Source of the DNA: Sphingopyxis sp. 2PD
GTDB lineage: Bacteria > Pseudomonadota > Alphaproteobacteria > Sphingomonadales > Sphingomonadaceae
Length of the DNA stretch: 50,296 nucleotides
Reading direction: 5' to 3'
Assembly: GCF_005503695.1 (NCBI RefSeq)
Contig: NZ_SCMU01000022.1
Coordinates: 1 to 50,296 of the forward strand
In this document: one piece after another, positions 16,116 through 25,058 of the stretch
Numbering within the stretch: position 1 is the first letter of the stretch
Layout: each line of letters opens with the position of its first letter
Position numbers and translations under genes: made by a program
Notes under the pieces: model-generated
What the model was told of the DNA's origin: nothing
The model's input: the letters and a program-made list of their open reading frames with translations, nothing else
Database searches by the model: none

Positions 16116-18503
16116 TTGATCCAGCGCCGCGCGTTCCTGCTCGCCTCGGCCGCGCTTGTCGCGATGCCGGGAAGCCTTCTCGCGAAACCACGGGTCAAGG
16201 GCGGCACGCAACGGGTGAACCTCGCCGGGTCGCGCGCGCCGATCGAGGTCATCGAGGACGAATTGGGCGTGCCGCACATCCGCGCCGGATCGCGCCACGA
16301 CGCCTTTTTCGGGCAAGGCTATCTGGTTGCGCGCGACCGGTTGTTCCAGATGGACATGGAACGCCGCCGCGAGATGGGGCGGATGGCCGAAGCCTTCGGC
16401 CCGCGCTTCGTCGCCGCCGACCGCGCCGCGCGGCTGTTCCATTATCGCGGTGACATCGACGCCGAACTGGCGGCGCTGCCGCCCGACGTGCTCGACTGCG
16501 CGCGCGGCTATGTCGCCGGGGTCAATGCGCGGATCGACGAACTCGCCGCCGATCCCACCGCGCTGCCGCTGGAATATGGCATTTTGGGGATCCGCCCGCT
16601 GCGCTGGGACGTGCGCGACCTGGTGCGCAGCCGCGGCATCGGCATGGGCGACGCCGACGACGAGGTGCGCCGCGCGCAACTGCACACGCGCGGCCTGCTC
16701 GACGCCGAACAGCTGTTTGCGCCGCTACGCCCCGCCTGGGCCTTTACCGTACCCGAGGGGCTCGACGTCGCGGCGGTCAGCGAGGCCGATCTGGGCGTAC
16801 TCGATCCTGCGGCCCGACCGGTGCCGTTCGACGCCATCCAGGAAGCGGCGCTCGATCCCGAATTGCGCGGCAGCGACCGCTTTGCCCTCGGCAGCAATGC
16901 CTGGACCGTTTCGCCTTCGCGCAGCGCGACCGGACGGGCGATTTTGGCCAACGATCCGCATCTGGGCATCGGCGGCGCCAGTCCCCGGCACATGGTTCAT
17001 ATGACCGCACCGGGGCTGGACATCATCGGCGCGGGCGCGCCGGGGCTACCGGGGATCATGCAGGGGCACACCGACCGCTTCGCCTTCGGCCGCACCAATT
17101 TCCATATCGACCAGACCGACCTGTTCATCCTGCGCACCAATCCGGATGACCCGAACCAATATTGGCACAAGGGCAAATGGCGCGCGTTCGAAACCCATGA
17201 GGACGAGATCATCGTCAAGGGCGCGCCGCCCGAGCGCGTGACGCTGCGCTATGCCGATGGCCGCCCGATCGTGTCGCAAGACGCCGCGCGCAATCGCGCC
17301 GTCGCCTTTGCCACGGTCAGCATGCTGCCGGGCGCCAACATGAAATTCGCGATCATCGCGATCAATCTGGCGACCGATTGGGCGTCGCTTCAGCAGGCCT
17401 TCAAGCTGCACGTGTCGCCGACCAATCTCCATTACGCGGACATCGACGGCAATACCGGGTGGCAGACGATCGGCTTTACCCCGCGGCGGCCGAAGCATGA
17501 CGGGTTGTTTCCTGCCCCCGGCGATGGCGATTTCGACTGGACGGGACTGCTGCCGGTCCAGGATATGCCGCACGTCTATAACCCGCCCGAGGGGTGGTTC
17601 GCGTCGGCGAACCAGATGAACCTGCCTGCGAACTATCCCTATCGCGAGCGGATCATCAGCTTTACCTGGAGCGATCCTTATCGTTACGATCGCTGCGCCG
17701 AGGTGCTGCGCAGCCAGCCGAAGCACCGGATCGCCGACAGTATCGCGTTGCAGCACGACGTCCAGTCGCTGCCCGCGCGCGCGCTGTTGAAACTGCTTCC
17801 CGCAAATCTGTCAGCCGAGGCGGCGCCAGCGGCGGCGCTGCTCAGGCGCTGGGACTGCGGGATCGAGGCCGATAGCGCGGCGGCGCTGTTGTTCGAAATG
17901 GTGATGGTGGCACTGGCGGCCGATTTTCGCGACCGGGTGGTTCCCGCGGCAGCGAAGGATCTGATCCCGACGGTCAACCTGTCGGAAATGCTGCGCATCC
18001 TGGGAACGCCCGACCAGCGGCTGGGCGAAGATCCCGCCGCGGCGCGCGACGCGATGATCGACCGCGCGCTGGTGGCGGGCTGGCAAAAGGCAATCGAGCT
18101 TGGCGGTAGCGACCCCGCAAAGTGGCAGTGGGGTGACCTGCACCGGGTGACGATCGCGCACCCCCTCGCATCGTCGATCCCGGCGATCGCGGCGGCCTTT
18201 CCCAAGATCGAAGGCGGCCGGTCGGGGGGCGACGGCACGACGCCGATGGCGCGCGGCTTCAATTCGCGGCGCGGGTTCAACGTGTCGCATGGCGCCAGCT
18301 ACTTGTTCGTCGCCGACGTCGGCGCGTGGGACAACAGCCGCTTCCTGCTGCTCCCCGGCCAGTCCGCCGATCCACGGTCGCCGCGTTATCGCGACTTTTA
18401 CCCCAAATGGCTGGCGGGGGCGATGCAGCCGCTGTGGTTCAGCAAGGCTGCGGTGGATCGTCATGCGGTGGCGCGGCTGGTGCTGGCCCCTGCTGGGAGC
18501 TAA
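16116..18503 (+). CDS. Penicillin acylase family (Ntn-hydrolase) protein, exported
   Basis: 795 residues. Translation appears to start at TTG (16116), 5 nt after GGGGAAG. The N-terminus IQRRAFLLASAALVAMPGSL is a Tat-like signal. The alpha-chain region has VPHIRAGSRHDAFFGQGYLV and ARDRLFQMDMERRREMGR, hallmarks of the family. Autoproteolysis is expected between Gly259 and Ser260 (ALGS/NAWTVSPSRSATG), freeing the catalytic serine; NDPHLG and the GHTDRFAFGRTNFHIDQTDLF-type segment follow. These enzymes hydrolyse amide bonds: beta-lactam side chains, acyl-homoserine lactones or N-acyl amino acids. The substrate is not evident. It converges on dacB across a repeat element. Confidence 0.88.
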   Translation: MIQRRAFLLASAALVAMPGSLLAKPRVKGGTQRVNLAGSRAPIEVIEDELGVPHIRAGSRHDAFFGQGYLVARDRLFQMDMERRREMGRMAEAFGPRFVAADRAARLFHYRGDIDAELAALPPDVLDCARGYVAGVNARIDELAADPTALPLEYGILGIRPLRWDVRDLVRSRGIGMGDADDEVRRAQLHTRGLLDAEQLFAPLRPAWAFTVPEGLDVAAVSEADLGVLDPAARPVPFDAIQEAALDPELRGSDRFALGSNAWTVSPSRSATGRAILANDPHLGIGGASPRHMVHMTAPGLDIIGAGAPGLPGIMQGHTDRFAFGRTNFHIDQTDLFILRTNPDDPNQYWHKGKWRAFETHEDEIIVKGAPPERVTLRYADGRPIVSQDAARNRAVAFATVSMLPGANMKFAIIAINLATDWASLQQAFKLHVSPTNLHYADIDGNTGWQTIGFTPRRPKHDGLFPAPGDGDFDWTGLLPVQDMPHVYNPPEGWFASANQMNLPANYPYRERIISFTWSDPYRYDRCAEVLRSQPKHRIADSIALQHDVQSLPARALLKLLPANLSAEAAPAAALLRRWDCGIEADSAAALLFEMVMVALAADFRDRVVPAAAKDLIPTVNLSEMLRILGTPDQRLGEDPAAARDAMIDRALVAGWQKAIELGGSDPAKWQWGDLHRVTIAHPLASSIPAIAAAFPKIEGGRSGGDGTTPMARGFNSRRGFNVSHGASYLFVADVGAWDNSRFLLLPGQSADPRSPRYRDFYPKWLAGAMQPLWFSKAAVDRHAVARLVLAPAGS

Positions 18504-18543
18504 TCGCGACGTCGACCAAAATCTATCGCAAGCTCTTGGTTTC

Positions 18544-18717
18544 CCTCCCCCTCCATGGGGGAGGCAGCGAGACTTGGCGGCTTGCCGCCTAGTCGCAGCG
18601 GTGGGGGTGCGCTCTCGACCTGAGGCGACGGCGAAAAGACGCACCATCACCCTCATCCAACTCCGCCTAATCGCTTTGCGATAAGGCTGCGTATCCTTCC
18701 CCCATCAAGGGGGAAGG
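18544..18717. repeat. Multi-hairpin intergenic repeat, copy 2 (full length)
   Basis: Four stem-loops: 18544-18564 (CCTCCCCC/GGGGGAGG), 18572-18593 (ACT-T-GGCGGC-TT-GCCGCC-T-AGT), 18666-18686 (CCT-A-ATCGC-TTT-GCGAT-A-AGG form on this strand) and 18695-18717 (CCTTCCCCC/GGGGGAAGG). Reverse-complemented, it aligns along its whole length with 44665-44840. It lies between the convergent acylase and dacB genes and fills that gap. Probable bidirectional transcription barrier or structured RNA element; mobility is unproven. Confidence 0.85.
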
Positions 18718-18735
18718 GTGGCTAGAATTCAGTTG

Positions 18736-20217
18736 CTACAGCCCCTCGGCGATCGCCACCAACGCGCGGTCGACCGCTGCGGTCGCCTGGCTGTCGGTGC
18801 CGTCGGGCATGTCATTAGCGAGCACCGAAAAGATCAACGTCTTGCCACTTTTTGTCGTGAGATACCCCGACAGCGCGCGCGAGGCGTTGAGCGACCCCGT
18901 CTTGGCGAATAATTTGCCCTCCAGAATCGTCCCCTTGAACCGGTTCTGTAGCGTCCCGTCGCGCCCCGCGATCGGCAGCGTGTCGCGCCACGCCAGACTC
19001 CACGGCTGACGCGCGATCCAGCTGAGCAGGCCGACCGCGGCGCGCGGGCTCATCCGGTTGTAGCTCGACATGCCCGACCCGTCCGAAAAGTCGTAGCTGG
19101 TTTCGGCGACCCCGGCCTGCGTCATCAACTGCCGCACCGCCTCCCGGCCGTCGGCGATCGAACCGCTGCCCATATGCCGCGCGACGCGGCGCAACATCAG
19201 TTCGCTGTGGAGATTCTGGCTCTCCTTGTTGATCCGAACCATATTTTCGGCGAGCGGCGGCGCGGGCAGTTCGGCGAGCATGGCAGGTTCGGTCAGCACG
19301 GCGGCCGGGGCGCCGTTGCGCTTTTCGGGATCATCGGCGGCGGTCAGCGGCCGGTGGCGAACCTCGATCGCGCCATCGACGCGGACGCCGCGCGCCTTCA
19401 GCAGTTCGCCGAGCCGCCACGCGGCATAATGCGCCGGATCGTCGATGCCATAGCGGAGGGTGAGCGGCGCGACCTCGGCACCGACGGTGCCGGTCAGGCA
19501 CAGCACGCGGCTATTCGGCATGCGATCGGCCTCGATCGCTTCGGCCTTGCCCGCGACCGTGGTGACCCGGTTGTCGATGACATAATAGCCGGAGGTCTGG
19601 ATCGTCGGCGCGGCGCCGAGCGCGCCGGGCGCCAGTTTCACCACCAGCTCGTTATCGTCGAGCGTCAGCGCGGAATTGCCGGTGCCGTAGCGCGAGACGA
19701 TATTGTTCCAGCTCATGCCCGGGCTCCAGCGTTCGTCGGGCAACCAGCTGTCGTCGCCGACGATGTTGCGGACCGCGCGGGTCTTTGCCGCCACCGCGTC
19801 GGCAAGAGTCTGCAGGCAATCGGTCTTGCAGTCGTCGGCGCTCGACAACAACGGATCGCCGCGGCCGTGGAGGATGACATCGGTCGCGCCGCCGCCGCGT
19901 TCGAGCCGCACCCCGGTGCCTTTGGCCACCTGCTGGAGCAGCGGCAGCTGGGCATAGCCGACCGCGGTCGTGAACATCTTGGTGTTCGATGCCGGGATGA
20001 AGCGGTTGTCGGGGTCGATCGCCAGCAGCACTTCGCCATCGAGCGTCGTCACCAGCAGCCCGAACCGCGACCCCGCCGGGGCGGCCGCCAGCGTCTGTTC
20101 GACCGTCGTGAGCAGCGGTGCGGGCGCGGGAACAGCAGGCGTGCGGGCGTGGACGGGGGTGATCAGCAGCGCCAGGGCAAGGGCCGGGGCGAGGGGTTTG
20201 AGCGCGGTTTTCATCAT
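18736..20217 (-). CDS. dacB: D-alanyl-D-alanine carboxypeptidase/endopeptidase (PBP4, S13)
   Basis: 493 residues from the ATG at 20217, with a signal peptide (to about 24, VHARTPA). The three penicillin-binding motifs are present: SNTK at 77-80, the SxN element in GSGMSSYNRMSP, and KTG in KLFAKTGSL near the C-terminus. PBP4-type enzymes trim D-Ala from stem peptides and cut 4-3 cross-links in the periplasm, releasing muropeptides. The start overlaps the upstream serine hydrolase stop (ATGATGA), indicating translational coupling. It is the last gene of the six-gene salvage unit. The frame runs open far upstream (to 20802) inside the neighbouring gene, but that is a shadow, not coding. Confidence 0.93.
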   Translation of the reverse strand: MMKTALKPLAPALALALLITPVHARTPAVPAPAPLLTTVEQTLAAAPAGSRFGLLVTTLDGEVLLAIDPDNRFIPASNTKMFTTAVGYAQLPLLQQVAKGTGVRLERGGGATDVILHGRGDPLLSSADDCKTDCLQTLADAVAAKTRAVRNIVGDDSWLPDERWSPGMSWNNIVSRYGTGNSALTLDDNELVVKLAPGALGAAPTIQTSGYYVIDNRVTTVAGKAEAIEADRMPNSRVLCLTGTVGAEVAPLTLRYGIDDPAHYAAWRLGELLKARGVRVDGAIEVRHRPLTAADDPEKRNGAPAAVLTEPAMLAELPAPPLAENMVRINKESQNLHSELMLRRVARHMGSGSIADGREAVRQLMTQAGVAETSYDFSDGSGMSSYNRMSPRAAVGLLSWIARQPWSLAWRDTLPIAGRDGTLQNRFKGTILEGKLFAKTGSLNASRALSGYLTTKSGKTLIFSVLANDMPDGTDSQATAAVDRALVAIAEGL

Positions 20218-21224
20218 CTCTCCTGAGCATCCCATGCGGCGACAAGCTGTTCGCCGACGGCGGGGCGTAGCGCGGCGATGCCGCTGTCGAAGTGGCGGGT
20301 CGGGTGGACCCGGTTGGTGAGCAGCGTCCAGCCAAGGCCGCGCTCGAAATCGATCCAGAGACCGGTGCCGGTGAAACCGGTGTGACCGATGGTATCGGCC
20401 GAACAGCCGCTCCCGCCGTGCCAGCCCGCGAACGCGCGCTCCCAGCCGCAGGTGCGGTGGCGTTCGTCGGCGGTGCGAATTTCGCGCAGCATCGCGGGCG
20501 ACAATAGCTCCCCGGCGAGCAGTGCGCGGGCGAAGCCGAGCACCCCGTCGATGGTGCCGAACATCCCCGCATGGCCCGGCGCGCCGCCGAGCGCATAGGC
20601 GTTTTCGTCGTGCACCTCGCCCTTCAGCACCCGCCCGCGCCATTGGCAATGCTCGGTCGCGACCGCCGGGCCGGGGGGCGGGCCGAAGCCGAGCCCTTCG
20701 CCGAGTGGCCAGTCCGCGAGCGAGGCGCCGGTCAGCCGCTCGATCGCGATACCGAGCAGGATGAAATTGATGTCCGAATAGACCGGCGAGCCGTGCCGCC
20801 ATTCGCGCTGGAGGACAAAGGCGCGCAGCCGCGCGGGATCGTCGCCATAGGTATAGATCGGCTCGACCGCGGGCAGGAAGCTGCGGTGCATCAGGCAGTC
20901 GCGGAAGGTCAGCCGCCGCTCGGCGGCGTTCGCGACGTCATATTGGCGCAGATCGGGGATCGCATCGGTCAAGGGGCGGTCGAGGTCGAGGCGGCCCTGT
21001 TCGGCCAGTTTGAGGATCATTGTCGTCGTCGCGATGACCTTGCTGAGCGAAGCAAGGTCGAACCAATGCTCGCGGGTCAGCGGCCCGGGCTCGGGAACAA
21101 GCGCGGCCATGCCAGCAATACGCACTTGGCTCTGCCCGTCGGCGGTGACCAGCCCCAGCGCCGCGCCGGGGATCCGCCCCGCGTCGATCGCTGCCGCCAC
21201 CGGCGCAAAGGCGGCGTCGATCAT
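20214..21224 (-). CDS. Class-C beta-lactamase-fold serine hydrolase, no signal peptide
   Basis: 336 residues. The catalytic SxxK is S59-L-S-K62 in FDLASLSKVIATTTM, YSD in the position of the usual YxN (VYSDINFILLGIAIERL), and GHTGFTGTGL matches the HTG/KTG motif region. The family includes AmpC, EstB esterases and D-aminopeptidases. No signal peptide is seen (MIDAAFAPVAAAIDAGR), so it is probably cytoplasmic and could act on peptides brought in by the AmpG-like permease encoded just upstream. It overlaps both neighbours by 4 bp (ampG-like stop upstream, dacB start downstream). Exact substrate unknown; a D-aminopeptidase or peptide hydrolase role is inferred from context only. Confidence 0.85.
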   Translation of the reverse strand: MIDAAFAPVAAAIDAGRIPGAALGLVTADGQSQVRIAGMAALVPEPGPLTREHWFDLASLSKVIATTTMILKLAEQGRLDLDRPLTDAIPDLRQYDVANAAERRLTFRDCLMHRSFLPAVEPIYTYGDDPARLRAFVLQREWRHGSPVYSDINFILLGIAIERLTGASLADWPLGEGLGFGPPPGPAVATEHCQWRGRVLKGEVHDENAYALGGAPGHAGMFGTIDGVLGFARALLAGELLSPAMLREIRTADERHRTCGWERAFAGWHGGSGCSADTIGHTGFTGTGLWIDFERGLGWTLLTNRVHPTRHFDSGIAALRPAVGEQLVAAWDAQER

Positions 21225-22798
21225 GGCCGATCGTCCGCGCGCGGCCTGGCCCGCGCGATCAGCGGCAGGAACAGGATCGCCGCCAAGCTGATCACCCCCG
21301 AGGCAAGGAAGAACAGGTCAAAGCCATTATATCCCGCATCATCGAGCCGCCCGACCACCGTACCGCCTGCCCCCGACAGGAGGCGCGGCAACAGGAAGGC
21401 GAAGCCCGACAGAAAGGCATATTGCGCGCCCGGATAACGCGGATTCACCAGCATCGACAGATAGACGACAAAGATGGCGCCAGCCATGCCATTGCCGAAC
21501 TGATCGGCAGCGGTTGCGATATAGAGCAAGGTCTGATCGTGCGGCTGGTGCGCGAGCCAGACGAAGCCGAAATTGCCGAATGCCGCGAACAGCGCCCCGA
21601 TCGTCAGGGTGATGCCGAACCGCCAGCGCGTCGTCATCCATCCGCCGAGCCCCACGCCGACGATGCTGGCGGCCAGCGCCACCACGCCGTCGGCCCAGCC
21701 GATCTCGGTCTTGGTATAGCCGAGCCCAAGGATCATCGGCTTCGACAGGTTGAGCGCCAGCACGTCACCCATGCGATAGATGGACACAAAGGCCATCAGG
21801 GCGATGGCGAGGCCGCCATAGCGCCAGAAGAAATCGACATAGGGACCAATCGCCGCCGAGGTGCGCAGCGGTGAATCGGGCGCGGCGCTGCGGATGCGCG
21901 GCAGCATCGCGGCCATCGCCAGAAAGGGCAGCATGGCGATGCCGAGCACCCAGGGGGTGACGTTAGTCGCGGCGCTGATACCAAGATTGGCGGCGGCGCC
22001 GAGTAGGACCCAGCCGACCGCCGCGGCCAGCGCGGCGAGCGCGAGCAGGATCGCCGCGCTGGTCGCCAATCCACCCATCAGCGCGGCGGCACGGCCGCGC
22101 GTGCCGCGCTGTTCGGACGGGAGAGCGGCGAGGATCGGCAGCGGGACGAAAGCCGCGACCGCGATGAGCAGATAGGCCGCGGTCCAGCCGGGCGCGATGC
22201 CGAACGACTGCAGCGTCGGCGCGAGGCTGCCGCCGACGTCGGCGAACAGCAGCGCCCCGCTGCCCGCGGCGACCATCGCCGTGCGATAGCCCCACAGGTT
22301 CGCGGCGGCGAGCGGCCCCTGCAATTCGGGCGTCGGCCCCAGTTCGACCCGCCAGGCGTCGGCGGCAACCTCCAGCGTCGTCGTCCAGAAGGCGAGTAGA
22401 ACCGCGAACAACGCGGTCAGCGCCAGACTGTCGGCGGACGTGAACGCCATCGCCACCAAAGCGGTCACGATGCCGAGCTGCGACAGCATGATCCAGCCGC
22501 GCCTTTTGCCCCAGAAGCGCGTGAAGCCCGGTACCGCATAACGATCGAGCAAGGGCGCCCACAGGAATTTGAAGGTCGGCAACAACTGGACCCACGCGAA
22601 GAAACCGATGATCGCCAGCGCGACGCCATGATCGGTCAGCCGCACCGCCAGCACGGTCGAAAACATGTAAAAGGGCAGCCCGGCGGAGAAGCCGAGCATC
22701 AGATAGAGGATGCGGGCGCGGCGCTGTGCCGACCGGGCCTCGTGATCGCTCGCAAATGCCGCCGCGGGCGCATCGGCATCGAAGGCCATGGCGGTCAT
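21221..22798 (-). CDS. ampG: AmpG-like muropeptide permease (MFS)
   Basis: 525 residues with about 12-14 membrane segments. The N-terminal segment MLGFSAGLPFYMFSTVLAV followed by FFAWVQLLPTFKFLWAPLLD and the loop FWGKRRGWIMLSQLGI fit AmpG, which imports GlcNAc-anhydroMurNAc peptides into the cytoplasm using the proton gradient. DAWRVELGPTPELQG is another AmpG-like loop. It overlaps the symporter gene upstream and the serine hydrolase gene downstream, each by 4 bp, so it is translated within a coupled operon. AmpG substrate specificity is inferred from family; related MFS permeases carry other peptides. Confidence 0.85.
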   Translation of the reverse strand: MTAMAFDADAPAAAFASDHEARSAQRRARILYLMLGFSAGLPFYMFSTVLAVRLTDHGVALAIIGFFAWVQLLPTFKFLWAPLLDRYAVPGFTRFWGKRRGWIMLSQLGIVTALVAMAFTSADSLALTALFAVLLAFWTTTLEVAADAWRVELGPTPELQGPLAAANLWGYRTAMVAAGSGALLFADVGGSLAPTLQSFGIAPGWTAAYLLIAVAAFVPLPILAALPSEQRGTRGRAAALMGGLATSAAILLALAALAAAVGWVLLGAAANLGISAATNVTPWVLGIAMLPFLAMAAMLPRIRSAAPDSPLRTSAAIGPYVDFFWRYGGLAIALMAFVSIYRMGDVLALNLSKPMILGLGYTKTEIGWADGVVALAASIVGVGLGGWMTTRWRFGITLTIGALFAAFGNFGFVWLAHQPHDQTLLYIATAADQFGNGMAGAIFVVYLSMLVNPRYPGAQYAFLSGFAFLLPRLLSGAGGTVVGRLDDAGYNGFDLFFLASGVISLAAILFLPLIARARPRADDRP

Positions 22799-24033
22799 TT
22801 GCCGACCTCGGGCTGGCCCGCCTGCTCCCAGCGGCCGACGACGCTGGTGACCGTCAGGTTCGCGCTCGCGCTCGCCACCGTGCGCGTCATGTCGAGCAGG
22901 CGATCGAAGGGCAGGACAAAACCGACGACGAGCGCGGTCTGTTCGGGCGACACCCCGACCGCCGACAAGACCGCCGCGAGCATGAACAGCGACGCCGAAG
23001 GGATCGGCGCGGTGCCGAACGCTGCGAGCGCGCCGGTGAGCAGGACGATTGCGAGCATCGGCAGGTCGGGTTCGACCCCCACCGCCTGCAAGGCAAAGAT
23101 GCTGAGCAGCCCGACGTACATCGCGGTCCCGTCCTTGCCGATGCTGGCGCCGATCGGCAGCACGGTTTTGGCGACCCCGGGCGCAATCCGCAAATCGTCG
23201 AGCGCGATGCGCAGCGCCACCGGCAGCGTGGCGGCGGAGGATGCGGTCGAGAAAGCGACGGCCAGCGCGTCGACGATCGTGCGATAGAAGCGCAGCACCG
23301 GGCGCCGCACGACAAAGGCGATCAGCGGCACATGGACGAGCAGGATTTGCAGCACGACCCCCGCCGCGACCGCGACCGCGAGCCAGCCGATATTGGCGAA
23401 CACCGCGACGCCATTGTCGGCGACCGCCTTGGCGATCAGCGCAAGAACGCCGAATGGCGTAACCTCCATGACGATGCGTACCAGGTGGAACAGCACCTGC
23501 CCCGCCGATTGCAGCAAATCGGCCATCGGGCGCCCCTGCTCGCCCGCCAGAATGACGCCGAAGCCGAGCAGGATCGAGAAAAAGATGATCGCCAGCATGT
23601 CGCCGTCGACCAGCGACTGGACGATATTGACCGGAACGATGCCGACCAGCTGGTCGTGGAGCGATTTGGGTTCACCCAGCGCGTGCGGCGCGGCGCTGCC
23701 GAGCGCGGCGCCCTGTCCGGGTTCCAGCAGCAGGCCGACGACGATACCAATCGACACCGCGCAAAAGGTTGTGAACGCGAACAGGCCGACGGTGCGCGCG
23801 CCGACCGATCCCAACTTGCGCGGATCGGCGAGCGCGGTGACCCCCGATGCGATGCTGATAAAGACGATGGGGACGACGAGCATCCGGATCAGGCGGACGA
23901 ACAATTCGCCGATGATCGCGATCGCCGAGGCCGCCGCGGGCCACAGCAGCCCGAGTGCCACGCCGATGACCATCGCGCCCAACACGCGTTGCCACAGGGG
24001 CACCGCAAACCAGCCGCGAAGAAAAACTGTCAT
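22795..24033 (-). CDS. Dicarboxylate/amino acid:cation symporter (DAACS/GltP type)
   Basis: 412 residues from the ATG at 24033 (MTVFLRGWFAVPLWQR); the open frame continues upstream but overlaps the epimerase gene. Hydrophobic segments, the LPIGASIGKDGTAMYVG loop (serine-rich re-entrant element in many family members, here diverged) and the LPFDRLLDMTRT segment near the end place it in the GltP/DctA family. These carry glutamate, aspartate or C4-dicarboxylates with protons or sodium. In this operon, between the epimerase and the AmpG-like permease, glutamate or a short Glu-containing compound is the plausible cargo. The gap to the epimerase is 22 bp. Confidence 0.87.
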   Translation of the reverse strand: MTVFLRGWFAVPLWQRVLGAMVIGVALGLLWPAAASAIAIIGELFVRLIRMLVVPIVFISIASGVTALADPRKLGSVGARTVGLFAFTTFCAVSIGIVVGLLLEPGQGAALGSAAPHALGEPKSLHDQLVGIVPVNIVQSLVDGDMLAIIFFSILLGFGVILAGEQGRPMADLLQSAGQVLFHLVRIVMEVTPFGVLALIAKAVADNGVAVFANIGWLAVAVAAGVVLQILLVHVPLIAFVVRRPVLRFYRTIVDALAVAFSTASSAATLPVALRIALDDLRIAPGVAKTVLPIGASIGKDGTAMYVGLLSIFALQAVGVEPDLPMLAIVLLTGALAAFGTAPIPSASLFMLAAVLSAVGVSPEQTALVVGFVLPFDRLLDMTRTVASASANLTVTSVVGRWEQAGQPEVGK

Positions 24034-24055
24034 CGGCCCTGTCGCCCCGTTCGTG

Positions 24056-25048
24056 TCAAATCCCGCCCCAAAAGCCGGGCTGCGGCGGCGACAGCAGGCC
24101 ATTGGCACCGCGGACTCCCCCGGCGCGATCCTCGGCAAGCCAGAGCGGTCCGTCAAGGTCTGCGAAGCTGCTGGTCGCGGCAATCGCCCACGCCGGAGCG
24201 ATCGACAGCGACGAACAGATCATGCAACCGGTCATGACATCCAGCCCGCGCGCGCGCGCAGCCTCCGCCAGTTCGAGTGCCCCGGTTAGCCCGCCGGTCT
24301 TGTCGAGCTTGATGTTCACGACGCCATAGCCATCGGGCAGCGTATCGAGATCGGCGGCCACGTGCACCGATTCATCGGCAGCGATCGGGATGGCCGAACG
24401 GAAGCCGGCGAGGTCGCCGTCGGCATCGGCAGGCAGCGGCTGTTCGAGCAGGTCGATCCGCAGATCGGTCATCAGACCCTGCAAATCGCGAACCTCGGCG
24501 ATCGTCCAGCTTTCATTGGGATCGACGATCATGCGGGGCAGCGGCGCCGCGGCGCGAACCGCGGTTAGCAGCGCGGCGGGATCGTTGCGGTCGACCTTCA
24601 CCTTGAGCAACGGGGCAGCGGCGAGCGCGGCCGCGGCGACGGCCATATTGTCGGGGGTGTCGAGGCTGATCGTCATCGCGGTCACGATCGGGCGCAGCGG
24701 GCGGTCGAGATCGAGCGCCGCCGCGAGATCGCTGCCCGCGAGTTGCAGTTCGAGGTCCCACAGCGCGCAATCGACCGCGTTGCGCGCGGCAGAGGCGGGC
24801 ATGCACCGAAGCAGTTCCTGGCGGCCCATTCCCTGTTCAAGCGCGCCGCGCAGGCTTTCGATGGCCGCAACCGCACTTTCGACGCTCTCGCCGTAACGCG
24901 GATAGGGGACACCTTCGCCGCGTCCGGTCAGGCCGTCCTGGCCGATCGTTACGGTGACGACCTCGGCCGCGGTCTTGACCCCGCGCGAGATGCGAAAAGG
25001 CGCATGCAGTTTAAACGTCTCTGCAAAGACGGTCAGGGTGCGGGGCAT
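24056..25048 (-). CDS. dgcA: Dipeptide epimerase / DgcA-type racemase (enolase superfamily)
   Basis: 330 residues from the ATG at 25048; a TTG at 25075 would overlap dgcN by 17 bp. All enolase-superfamily residues are in place: Lys149/Lys151 (LLKVKVD), metal ligands Asp176, Glu202 and Asp225 (VDPNES, LEQP, ADES) and the opposing Lys247 (NIKLDKTGG). This positional pattern is that of L-Ala-D/L-Glu epimerases, and ADLDGP (Asp297-x-Asp299) matches the DxD that binds the dipeptide amino group in the well-studied ones. Next to a DUF1611 gene, however, homologues are described as DgcA, which racemises N-acetyl-D-glutamate. Both roles channel D-Glu to L-Glu. I favour D-Glu salvage with the exact substrate open. 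Confidence 0.9.
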   Translation of the reverse strand: MPRTLTVFAETFKLHAPFRISRGVKTAAEVVTVTIGQDGLTGRGEGVPYPRYGESVESAVAAIESLRGALEQGMGRQELLRCMPASAARNAVDCALWDLELQLAGSDLAAALDLDRPLRPIVTAMTISLDTPDNMAVAAAALAAAPLLKVKVDRNDPAALLTAVRAAAPLPRMIVDPNESWTIAEVRDLQGLMTDLRIDLLEQPLPADADGDLAGFRSAIPIAADESVHVAADLDTLPDGYGVVNIKLDKTGGLTGALELAEAARARGLDVMTGCMICSSLSIAPAWAIAATSSFADLDGPLWLAEDRAGGVRGANGLLSPPQPGFWGGI

Positions 25049-25058
25049 GGCGGGCCGG

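Noticed and set aside
16116..18503. Quorum-quenching AHL acylase assignment
   Set aside because: The penicillin acylase fold is clear, but nothing in the sequence separates AHL acylases from other amide hydrolases, and there is no quorum-sensing context.
18544..18717. Hairpin repeats considered as CRISPR repeats
   Set aside because: There are single copies at distant sites, no regular spacers and no cas genes.
20218..20802. 195-codon upstream extension of dacB
   Set aside because: It lies wholly inside the serine hydrolase gene, and the DacB signal peptide begins at MMKTALKPLAP.
20214..21224. AmpC beta-lactamase conferring resistance
   Set aside because: It has no signal peptide and has a YSD in place of the AmpC YxN motif; operon context suggests peptide metabolism.
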